Assembly: GCF_030463535.1 (NCBI RefSeq)
Contig: NC_132878.1
Location: 29,386,261-29,450,260, forward strand
Reading direction: 5' to 3'
Length of the DNA: 64,000 bases
Origin: Salminus brasiliensis
Taxonomy: Eukaryota > Chordata > Actinopteri > Characiformes > Bryconidae
This document shows positions 54,701 to 64,000 of this stretch, piece by piece (position 1 is the first letter of the stretch; every line of letters begins with the position of its first letter). A model generated the notes under the pieces. That model was given only the letters and a program-made list of their open reading frames with translations. It searched no databases and was not told the origin of the DNA. Made by a program: the position numbers and the translations under genes.

Positions 54701-57700
54701 TGTAATACTGGTGTAACGTCCTGTAGTATAATAATCTGTAATACTGGTGTAACGTCCTGTAGTATAATAATCTATCATACTGGTGTAGCGTCCTGTAGTA
54801 TAATAATCTATCATACTGGTGTAGCATCCTGTAGTATTATAATCTATAACACTGGTGTAGCGTCCTGTAGTATAATAATCTATAACACTGGTGTAGCGTC
54901 CTGTAGTATAGTAATATGTAATACTGATGTAGCGTCCTGTGGTATAATAATCTATAATACTGGTGTAGCGTCCTGTAGTATAATAATCTGTAATACTGGT
55001 ATAATGTAGCATCCTGTAGTATAATAATCAGTAATACTGGTGTAGTATCCTGTAGTATAATAATCTATCATACTGGTGTAGCATCCTGTAGTATAATAAT
55101 CTATAATACTGGTGTAGCACCCTGTAGTATCATAATCTGTAACACTGGTGTAGCGTCCTGTAGTATAATAATCTATCATACTGGTGTAGCGTCCTGTAGT
55201 ATAATAATCTGTAATACTGGTGTAATGTCCTGTAGTATAGTAATCTGTAATACTGGTGTAATGTCCTGTAGTATAATAAGCTGTAACACTGGTGTAGCGT
55301 CCTGTAGTATAGTAGTCTGTAATACTGGTGTAGTGTCCTGTAGTATAGTAATCTATAATACTGGTCTAGCGTCCTGTAGTATAGTAATCTGTAATACTGG
55401 TGTAGCATCCTGTAGGATAGTAATCTGTAATACTGGTGTAGCATCCTGTAGTATAATAATCTATAATACTGGTGTAGCGTCCTGTAGTATAATAATCTAT
55501 CATACTGGTGTAGTGTCCTGTAGTATAATAATCTATAACACTGGTGTAGCGTCCTGTAGTATAATAATCTATAACACTGGTGTAGTGTCCTGTAGTATAA
55601 TAATCTATAACACTGGTGTAGCGTCCTGTAGTATAGTAATATGTAATACTGGTGTAGCGTCCTGTAGTATAGTAATCTATAACACTGGTGTAGCGTCCTG
55701 TAGTATAGTAATCTGTAATACTGGTGTAGTGTCCTGTAGTATATTAATATGTAATACTGATGTAGCGTCCTGTAGTATAGTAATCTATAACACTGGTGTA
55801 GCGTCCTGTAGTATAGTAATCTGTAATACTGGTGTAATGTCCTGTAGTGTAGTAATCTATCATACTGGTGTAACATCCTGTAGTATAATAATCTGTAATA
55901 CTGGTGTAGCATCCTGTAGTATAATAATCTGTAATACTGGTGTAACGTCCTGTAGTATAATAATCTGTAATACTGGTGTAGCGTCCTGTAGTATAATAAT
56001 CTATCATACTGGTGTAGCGTCCTGTAGTATAATAATCTATCATACTGGTGTAGCATCCTGTAGTATTATAATCTATAACACTGGTGTAGCGTCCTGTAGT
56101 ATAATAATCTATAACACTGGTGTAGCGTCCTGTAGTATAGTAATATGTAATACTGATGTAGCGTCCTGTGGTATAATAATCTATAATACTGGTGTAGCAT
56201 CCTGTAGTATAATAATCTGTAATACTGGTATAATGTAGCATCCTGTAGTATAATAATCTGTAATACTGGTGTAGCGTCCTGTAGTATAGTAATCTGTAAT
56301 ACTGGTGTAATGTCCTGTAGTGTAGTAATCTATCATACTGGTGTAACATCCTGTAGTATAATAATCTGTAATACTGGTGTAGCATCCTGTAGTATAATAA
56401 TCTGTAATACTGGTGTAACGTCCTGTAGTATAATAATCTGTAATACTGGTGTAGCGTCCTGTAGTATAATAATCTATCATACTGGTGTAGCATCCTGTAG
56501 GATAGTAATCTGTAATACTGGTGTAGCATCCTGTAGTATAATAATCTATAATACTGGTGTAGCGTCCTGTAGTATAATAATCTATCATACTGGTGTAGTG
56601 TCCTGTAGTATAATAATCTATAACACTGGTGTAGCGTCCTGTAGTATAATAATCTATAACACTGGTGTAGTGTCCTGTAGTATAATAATCTATAACACTG
56701 GTGTAGCATCCTGTAGTATAGTAATATGTAATACTGGTGTAGCGTCCTGTAGTATAGTAATCTATAACACTGGTGTAGCGTCCTGTAGTATAGTAATCTG
56801 TAATACTGGTGTAGTGTCCTGTAGTATATTAATATGTAATACTGATGTAGCGTCCTGTAGTATAGTAATCTATAACACTGGTGTAGCGTCCTGTAGTATA
56901 ATAATCTGTAATACTGGTGTAGCGTCCTGTAGTATAGTAATCTGTAATACTGGTGTAATGTCCTGTAGTGTAGTAATCTATCATACTGGTGTAACATCCT
57001 GTAGTATAATAATCTGTAATACTGGTGTAGCATCCTGTAGTATAATAATCTGTAATACTGGTGTAACGTCCTGTAGTATAATAATCTGTAATACTGGTGT
57101 AGCGTCCTGTAGTATAATAATCTATCATACTGGTGTAGCGTCCTGTAGTATAATAATCTATCATACTGGTGTAGCATCCTGTAGTATTATAATCTATAAC
57201 ACTGGTGTAGCGTCCTGTAGTATAATAATCTATAACACTGGTGTAGCGTCCTGTAGTATAGTAATATGTAATACTGATGTAGCGTCCTGTGGTATAATAA
57301 TCTATAATACTGGTGTAGCATCCTGTAGTATAATAATCTGTAATACTGGTATAATGTAGCATCCTGTAGTATAATAATCTATAATACTGGTGTAGCGTCC
57401 TGTAGTATAGTAATCTGTAATACTGGTGTAATGTCCTGTAGTGTAGTAATCTATCATACTGGTGTAGCGTCCTGTAGTATAATAATCTGTAATACTGGTG
57501 TAATGTCCTGTAGTATAGTAATCTGTAATACTGGTGTAATGTCCTGTAGTATAATAAACTGTAACACTGGTGTAGCGTCCTGTAGTATAGTAGTCTGTAA
57601 TACTGGTGTAGCGTCCTGTAGTATAGTAATCTATAATACTGGTGTAGCGTCCTGCAGTATAGTAATCTGTAATACTGGTGTAATGTCCTGTAGTATAGTA

Positions 57701-57827
57701 ATCTATAATACTGGTGTAGCGTCCTGCAGTATAGTAATCTGTAATACTGGTGTAATGTCCTGTAGTATAGTAATCTGTAATACTGGTGTAATGTCCTGTA
57801 GTATAGTAATCTATAATACTGGTGTAG
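51721..57827. repeat. 6.1-kb array of a 36-bp minisatellite (about 170 copies) with higher-order structure
   Basis: Unit: gtgtagcgtcctgtagtata, gtaatctgtaatactg (36 bp). Variants occur at fixed sites: AGCGTCC/AGCATCC/ATGTCC/AGTGTCC, TATAGTAATC/TATAATAATC, TCTGTAATAC/TCTATAATAC/TCTATCATAC/TCTATAACAC. Because 36 is a multiple of three and stops are avoided, both strands hold frames of up to 529 (plus) and 477 (minus) codons with a 12-residue period; these are artefacts. Blocks recur: an 18-unit (648-bp) duplication starts at 52013 and 52661, and long blocks ending in a 5-bp insertion (CTGGTATAATGTAGC) end near 55010, 56239 and 57360, 1229 and 1121 bp apart (34 and 31 units plus 5 bp). Confidence 0.95.
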
Positions 57828-60004
57828 AAATTTAATTGGTTGAATATAAGTTGTTTTTCGGTTAATACAGACATTTTACTGTGCAAACTATTTTAAATAG
57901 TCTCAGATGATCTGTAATCACTGAAAAAGAAAACAAGGCAAGAAAGTTACTTACATTTTTAACTTAAAACACATTGCCATGGCGATCCTGAGGTGTCCAA
58001 GCACTACATTTTGTTGTAAGTTTGGATATAAATAAATGCAGTATGATATCCTTGTGAATGTGGCCTGAGATCCACAATCCACTATAATAACAAGCAACCA
58101 TCAAAACGATAAACAACATTCACATGTGAACGCCTGGCACATTAATCATCATGGTGTTCAGTCGTCTGCAGCACATTAACACCCTTGATCACACCAATTC
58201 CCTAGTGGCACTAAAGGTGTATTTGCATCTGTGGCCACTTACCAACTATGTTTACTGGTGTGAAACAGTTTAAAGAATATTCTTTATCAAGCTAATCTCT
58301 ATCTGATGTATCAGCATTACATTTCCTTAAAAAGCAGAAAACCTAACTATATAGACGAGGGTATGCACGTGGTGTCACCGATGGTGGGAGTCCCTGCGGC
58401 CAAAAGATCATCTGTGTGGCAGTGATAGCGTTCAGTGTGAATGCCACAAACACAGAACTGAGAAAGAGTTGTTGTGTGATTGACTGTACAAACAGATTCA
58501 GCAGGAAATTGGCGTTTTTCTTTTACAGACTGCTGAAAGCTAAAGAGAGGAGAAACTAATGACCTACGGAAATTCGCAGAAGCAACTAGAATCCAGGCAC
58601 CGAAACGTGTGGAGGCTCACAGAGTGGCCTAGTCACGCTCTGAAAACAGGCGTGGAAAAAGTGGGCCAACTGTAGTTGCGAATTCAGCAACATGCTAAGA
58701 TAAAAATAAAAGGGAAAGCCAGCAAACCTGGATGAACCAGTCTACTAAATATGCCTGAAAACTCTGCTCTCAGATATGAGGCATTATCCTCTAAACGGGT
58801 GTGATTTGAGCCTGGCTACACATGTTCATGGACCGTTGATTCTTTGGTAACATTGATGGATCGCTGTGGAGTCCGACTGCCTTTAATATGAGCAGAATTT
58901 TGGCCACTCTGTCCGACTGAAGGGGGCGTGTTCCCGTGGACATGTGGCGTCAGTGCATACCCTCTATACTGCCGTAGCGCTCAGTAGTAACCTGTACAGT
59001 TAAAACACGTGTGAAGCTAATGGGCAGTTAATGGTTAAGGGTTCATCCTGACAATTCAACAAATGATGTAAGCCAGGAAGCAGATACTAGACGTGCTTGA
59101 TATCTGATGTGTGCTTGGACGTGTATTACAGAGATGAGCTCGATGAATTGTGTGTTTGTTAGCAACGGTAGCCTAGCATCTCCCTTTGTTAATTTAAGAA
59201 TTGTATCTGGGGTTAGTGACCCAATCATATTATTTAGATTTTTCAAGCTATTTTTTTTAACTCATGTCTAGTTAGTCATGTTTTTAACAATTACCTATCA
59301 TTTATCACCTACCAATTATAAATTTAGGTGCTATGCTCTGTCTGATTATGTTTTATAATAATAACTAACTGAACATTTGTTCACAGTAAAGCGTGAACCC
59401 CTTAGTAGAAAGTTATTACACCAGATGGTTATGACGTCGGAGACTGTTTTACCATAGTTTAGACAAGATTTTGGGACTAAAATATGATTTTTAAATCACA
59501 CATTATCATAATATATTTCATGAACAAAAAACATGGCAGCACCCTGTTGCTATCACTTCTCAACAGTGCACAATTTCTCACCAAACCCACTCTGAATGTG
59601 CTTATCTCGAATACTGAATTATGCAGAGAACCATTTAAAAATCACTGGAGCTCCCATTTAATACACAGTTCAGAACATTCATGACTATCGTTACACATTG
59701 TTGACACGCTATCAGAGCTCACATCATGCATACGATGCTACTTTAGAAGCCACGCCTCCAATTTCAAGAATGGCAACTTTACAGGAGCAGCAAAAAGTCA
59801 TTATGGAAACTGTATAAAATAATCACAGGGTACTTAATGTAAAACTGCAGGGTTATTGTGAGAATGAACATTGAATATTTATAAGAGTGAAGTTTAGCAA
59901 TGGAAACAAGCTATGTGTATTCATATAAATGTATGCAGGAGTAGCCATGGAGAAAAGAACTGCTTGTTGGTTTCCACCGCTTTAACCCCAGTGTATCTAT
60001 AGGC
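57828..60004. other. Intergenic DNA between the array and rpf2
   Basis: 2.2 kb of AT-rich, unique-looking DNA. No gene, RNA or clear repeat recognised. Confidence 0.5.
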
Positions 60005-60186
60005 CAGGGCTGCTCAATCCTGGTCCTGGAGCTCCACCATCCTGAAGAGTTCAGATCCAACACAGCTGACTCTAATGTTCAGTTGCTCCTGAAGGCCTCC
60101 ATTATCTGGATCCGGTGTGTTAGATTCAAGGTGGAGCTAAACTCTGCAGGGTGGTAGATCTCCAGGACCAGGGTTAAGCAGCCCTG
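60005..60186. mobile_element. hAT-type MITE with terminal inverted repeats
   Basis: The left end CAGGGCTGCTCAATCCTGGT, then CCTGGAG, is mirrored by the right end CTCCAGGACCAGGGTTAAGC, then AGCCCTG; sub-terminal AGAGTT/AACTCT parts also pair. Total 182 bp. Flanking 8-mers CTATAGGC and CTGAAGGG agree at five of eight positions, consistent with an old 8-bp hAT target duplication. It lies downstream of the rpf2 stop codon. Confidence 0.75.
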
Positions 60187-60355
60187 CTGAAGGGTATAAC
60201 AGTACGTGTGCTGTAAGAGAACAGCAGCTGGGCATTACTCTGATGGATACTGCAGTCTAGAAATGTTCCTTAATGATGGTAAGTACAGAACCCTTCAGTA
60301 TCTTTCAATAAAGATGTCTCTTTGAGATGCCATGTCTCTACATACAAGTATCACC

Positions 60356-60361
60356 TTTATT
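60356..60361 (-). terminator. Candidate rpf2 poly(A) signal (distal)
   Basis: AATAAA on the minus strand about 345 bases after the rpf2 stop codon. Confidence 0.4.
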
Positions 60362-60384
60362 AAACAACATCCTGAAGAATTCCT

Positions 60385-60390
60385 TTTATT
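60385..60390 (-). terminator. Candidate rpf2 poly(A) signal (proximal)
   Basis: AATAAA on the minus strand about 315 bases after the rpf2 stop codon. With the second signal 29 bases further on, this makes a plausible end for a short 3' UTR. Confidence 0.45.
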
Positions 60391-60704
60391 TGAAGACTGT
60401 GCTAATAAAGGCTCATTTTCTCTGTGATGCTGATCCAGGTGGGTTTAGAAAGGTTTATGTCTCACCATCCACAGATATGCACATCAACAAGATCAGACAT
60501 ATTGGGGAGTCCCAACAAAGCTCCACAAAAGCGTCATAGCACAAGGATCCTCTTAAAGAGAGAGAGAGGGTTTAGAGTGATACTTGCTCGCTCTACCACT
60601 GATCAGTGATCTCTGTGCCAAGAAGCTTTAGGGAAAGCCAGTCCAGCTCAATTCACACAGCGCTCTCTGGTCAGTAATGTCCATCAGCACACTGAGAAAA
60701 GCTC

Positions 60705-60890
60705 CTATTCCAGAGTTTTGGCTTTTTTGGGTGACGTCGTTTCTCCGTTCTCTGCAACCTCCTGTCCTCTCCTCTTCCTCAGCCCCTTCATCTTTCTCGT
60801 CTGCAGTTTGTCCAGATTCTGTTTCTGCATGTGCAGGCGGCCGTACTTGGTGCCAAAGGTGTCATGGGAAACGTTCTTCTTCTTCTTGGG
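60705..60890 (-). CDS. rpf2: rpf2 last exon
   Basis: Acceptor TTGCAG at 60896-60891, stop TAG at 60707-60705. 61 codons of basic nucleolar tail starting PKKKKNVSHDTFGTKYGR, phase 0. The final residues (ENGETTSPKKAKTLE) are poorly conserved. Confidence 0.94.
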   Translation of the reverse strand, partial: PKKKKNVSHDTFGTKYGRLHMQKQNLDKLQTRKMKGLRKRRGQEVAENGETTSPKKAKTLE

Positions 60891-63800
60891 CTGCAAGGAG
60901 AGAGAGTAGGGTTCTCTATTAATATTTATAAACAAAAGACCCAACTAACAGCTACAGTATAGTAGTACAGTATCGGTCTGTCTTCAGTGCCTCTAGTAAG
61001 GTTTGTGAAGGAATGTTTGGTATCTGATGTGCGCTTCTCAAGTTTACAACAGGAGGTGCTAACAAACACTGAACTGTCTCTTAAAAACACATCCATGTCA
61101 TTATTTGGCAGACAGGGTACGACAGTCACACAGAAACTGACACTAAAAATAACTTCTATTCATGTCAATTATTTTTTTGTGTTTATGTTTATGTAGCAGT
61201 TTATGTGGCCAATTTTTGAAGCAAATAAATTAATACACATAATAACAGTCATTAAAGTCCCCACACTACACAAATGATACACCACACACTAGGATTATGC
61301 ACGCGAACAAGAGTCCCGACCGGCATCACCGAACCTTTACAAGAAAAAAAGTTTTCCACAAACTGCTACACTGCACAGAAAAAGCATAGAAGTAAATCAC
61401 CACGTACATCTGTGTAAAAGCTGTTTATCTGGGCTGTAAGAATTATTTCGCTCAGGAAACTTGTTTATGGTCTTTTAGGCATGATATAGGCCACTAGGGA
61501 ACTTGTATTACTACTGAACCCCAGCAGACAGCTCTAGAAATCACCTGACTTTCTGCTGAAAAGTGTTTTAGACCATCAGCTTAAAAAAAATTAAAATGAA
61601 TCAAAATTTAATCTAAAATTGATTACTTGATTCATCAAAGAAAAAAAATATAGATAAAAGAGAGGAGTAGTCATAAGCAGGCTCTGCTTGGTGCCCTGTG
61701 ATGTACCTTCAGTCCTTTGGGCTGTCTGAATGCAGTCTTGTACAGGTCGTCTGAAGCCAGGTGAGTTCTCCTCATAACAAAATCGAACGATGGGCCAATC
61801 TCCTCCAGCTCAATCCGAGGTGTCCGGCACCCTGACTTCTTTAGCAGCACTCTGACCAAAGACAAATACACTGTTAAAGCCTAGAAATCCTGTAGTTTTA
61901 TATGAAATGTTTCTAGGAATAGAAGACACTCTCAGTACAGTGATTTTTATTTAGCTGGATATTATCTGGGCATGGCTTCAGAGCTGGAGGAGATGAAGCT
62001 TGCAGTAAAAGCCTTTAGAACGCTGCAATATTCATAAAACTATAATACCATTTTACATTGAACAAATAGTTCAATGTAAGTTCTGACTGTCGCCCTACGG
62101 ACATGCAGCTACCCATTTTTAATGAAAATATGCAGCACATTGTCAAGAGCCAATCAGCAAATGACTGACAAGCTTATGATAACAAGAAAAACGACACTGA
62201 TACCAGAGAGCTTGTAGTGAAGAGAGCTACCACTAGATAATGTATTCCGATTTGTTCAGACATTAGACGGTGAGCAAGCCCAGGAGGAACAGATTTTAAT
62301 ACAGAAAACTGCTCAATTCCTCAACACAGAACAGATTTTTTAAAATGCTGTTAAGCTCCAATTATATGACTTTCTAGAACTGTCTGATGTTAATTCAGAC
62401 ATCAGTCAGCATATTTATTATTGCCCTACAAAAACAGGTCTATGTAGTACTAAAGGTTTTGTGACCCCTTATGTGGCATCATTTTCAAAGAAACCTCTAC
62501 AAGAGGTTTTCCAACAATTAAAAAAAAAAAAGCTTTAAACAGGTAAAACATCTAAATGGTTCTCTGAGTTGTCATGATTCTGCATAGAACCACTGCCATT
62601 ACTAAGAACTCCTTAGAGAACCCTTTACGAGTAAACTTTCTAAGTATTTGCTTACTGCAGGCTTCTTCTAAGTAAAAGAAAATTAGAAAGCCCCGGCCTG
62701 GCCACTCACTTGTAGCTCCGCATGTAGATCTTACCGTCCGCCGCACTGAAATGGAGAATATGCTCCAGACCAGCTAGCCGCACTGCAGATACAGTGGGAC
62801 CACGAAAGAAATCTAGGTGGGGAAAAAAGCGAAAGAAAGAGAGAGAGAGAAAGAGAGAGAGAGAATAGGGACAGGGTCACTGGTGAAGCTTCTTGAGTGC
62901 TAACGGCACCCCTAGAAGAGATTTTTTTTACAAGCCAGGTCTATGAGACCCACCTATAAAAGTGTTTTAAACAGCTACTGATGGACCTGACTGTTACAAC
63001 CATTATAATAAACAAGCAAAACAAGGTTTTATTGACAAACTTAGTGTTTCTAAAATCTATTACAGTTTTGTTCCTCACACTGGTGTGAGAAGACTTCAGC
63101 TTTCTCATACAGCCTCAAACATATTAACTCCCATTCTTTCAGCCATCTGATTTATTTGGCATGTCCAATGCCAATACCTGCAGCATGTGTAGGGCAACAT
63201 GGATTCAATTAAGTATCAGTAAATCCGAGGCAAAACATCAGGCCTTCTGTGAAGAAGCTGAAGCTTGGGCATCAGTGGACCTTCCAACAGGCTAATGTAG
63301 CTACAGACCAATGTCATCTCTGTCAACACACCTAAAAACACCTACATCTCCATAGGCAGACGATTTATAATTATATAGATCAAACCCTGTGTATATCACA
63401 TTGTTCATCCCATAAGAGAAAATCGGGGTATTCTTATGGTAGAAGCCAAACTTGAGGAAAAATCAATGCTGCCCGGTTTATTAATTAGCACTTCAGATTC
63501 AGGACAACACTCTACCATTCCATATTTCTAAAAATGGTTTTGAATATCTTGGCATAAATATTACAAAAGAACCTCCATCAAGAAAACGTTTCTCCATTAT
63601 TTGAGGAAACAAAACGTCAAGAAACGACTAAAACATGGAGCATGGAGGTTACTCACTACCGCACTGGAGTGGAAATGACTAAACTGGGGAGGAAACATAA
63701 TAATCACTAATGCAGAATGACCACTGGTCTTGTTCCGGCTGATGGAAATGAAAATTCTAATGAAGGGTAGGGAGTTTCTTGTAAAGGTCAGGGAGGGTGT

Positions 63801-63922
63801 GTTAGGTGTGCATGTGTCCCACCTGTCAGGACGTTCCGGAGTCGCAAGTATTCGTTATCCGTGTCAAAAAGATCGCCTGCGAACACCAGCATTGGCTTAG
63901 TGGCCTCCGCACACTTATTATT
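60705..63922 (-). CDS. rpf2: Ribosome production factor 2 homologue (Brix domain), 3' part of gene, last 4 exons
   Basis: Exons 63922-63823, 62812-62710, 61851-61707 and 60890-60705 join in frame to 177 codons plus stop; the human protein is about 306 aa, so the N-terminal 40% lies beyond the right edge. RPF2 with RRS1 brings the 5S RNP (5S rRNA, RPL5, RPL11) into the nucleolar pre-60S particle. Recognition: KPMLVFAGDLFD, FFRGPTVSAVRLAGLEHILH, LLKKSGCRTPRIELEEIGPS, RRTHLASDDLYK (end of the Brix domain) and the basic tail PKKKKNVSHDTFGTKYGRLH, then MQKQNLDKLQTRKMKGL. The C-terminal 25 residues are variable and Lys/Glu-rich as in other vertebrates. Gene position next to slc16a10 matches mammals. 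Confidence 0.95.
60891..61706 (-). other. rpf2 intron before last exon
   Basis: 816 bases, donor GTACAT (non-consensus at +4 but acceptable), AT-rich; no other feature recognised. Confidence 0.8.
61707..61851 (-). CDS. rpf2: rpf2 penultimate exon
   Basis: Acceptor GGTCAG at 61857-61852, donor GTACAT at 61706-61701. It supplies the last base of a split Lys codon and 48 codons, VLLKKSGCRTPRIELEEIGP to FRQPKGLK, closing the Brix domain. Confidence 0.95.
61852..62709 (-). other. rpf2 intron
   Basis: 858 bases with GTGAGT donor; nothing further recognised. Confidence 0.8.
62710..62812 (-). CDS. rpf2: rpf2 internal exon
   Basis: 103 bases; acceptor CCTAG at 62817-62813, donor GTGAGT at 62709-62704. 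Encodes a split Asp, FFRGPTVSAVRLAGLEHILH, FSAADGKIYMRSY and a split Lys; central Brix domain. Confidence 0.93.
62836..62864. repeat. Interrupted (GA)n microsatellite
   Basis: AG-repeat with two AAAG interruptions, about 20-50 bases upstream (in gene direction) of an rpf2 acceptor, so again a CT-rich pyrimidine tract in the transcript. Confidence 0.85.
62865..63822 (-). other. rpf2 intron (main part)
   Basis: Remainder of a 1010-base intron (62813-63822) with donor GTGGGA. No repeats or genes recognised in it. Confidence 0.7.
63823..63922 (-). CDS. rpf2: rpf2 internal exon (first one in the window)
   Basis: 100 bases; acceptor ATGCAG at 63928-63923, donor GTGGGA at 63822-63817 (phase 1). 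Encodes NNKCAEATKPMLVFAGDLFD then TDNEYLRLRNVLT, matching the start of the human segment that contains KPMLIFAGDDFD. Preceding exons are outside the window. Confidence 0.9.
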
Positions 63923-64000
63923 CTGCATGGGAAGAGGAGCAAATATTTCAGAGACATTAAGAGTTTCATTTAAAATGTCTTTTCCTTTACGCAGAACAGT

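Noticed and set aside
51759..57359. Very long open reading frames (up to 529 codons on plus, 477 on minus) with 12-residue repeats
   Set aside because: They are a by-product of a 36-bp tandem repeat whose period is a multiple of three. Open frames exist on both strands at once, the predicted peptides (SCSIVICNTGVA- or LHQYYRLLYYRT-like) match no family, and frames break wherever a unit has a 5-bp indel.

Overview
This is vertebrate genomic DNA, almost certainly from a teleost fish and probably an otophysan such as a characin or catfish relative. The evidence is split genes with GT-AG introns, CpG-rich promoters, tRNA-derived SINEs, decayed Tc1-like transposons, (CA)n runs and many minisatellites. 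No bacterial or viral gene organisation is present. The lineage call rests on memory of repeat style and is inference.

Three genes could be assembled exon by exon, all on the minus strand. From right to left in transcription order they are: (1) rpf2, a ribosome biogenesis factor with a Brix domain, of which the last four exons (about 177 codons) are present and the 5' part lies beyond base 64000; (2) slc16a10 (MCT10/TAT1), an aromatic amino-acid and thyroid-hormone transporter, complete in six exons from 49005 to 15898 (500 aa); (3) mfsd4b (NaGLT1-like sugar transporter), complete in five exons from 7537 to 470 (590 aa). Every splice junction keeps frame. The order and relative orientation RPF2-SLC16A10-MFSD4B match human 6q21, so this is a conserved block. 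The three genes are neighbours rather than a pathway: one makes 60S ribosomes and two are plasma-membrane carriers of the major facilitator fold.

Layout: 1-470, mfsd4b 3' end; 470-7537, mfsd4b with three minisatellites in its introns; 7.4-7.9 kb, its CpG-rich promoter with a striking 81-bp palindrome; 7.9-15.9 kb, intergenic DNA and possible slc16a10 3' UTR with SINEs; 15.9-49.0 kb, slc16a10, whose first intron alone is 21 kb and carries three more minisatellites, several DNA-transposon relics and a SINE; 49.0-49.4 kb, its promoter with a duplicated CCAAT module; 51.7-57.8 kb, a 6.1-kb array of a 36-bp unit with higher-order structure; 60.7-64 kb, the 3' half of rpf2.

No new enzyme system or gene cluster was found. 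The unusual content is in the non-coding DNA. Seven different minisatellite families fill about a fifth of the window, one is made of TTCTAGAA palindromes beside exon 1 of mfsd4b, a dinucleotide microsatellite serves as a splice-acceptor pyrimidine tract, and the mfsd4b promoter carries a near-perfect inverted repeat with paired ETS-type sites.
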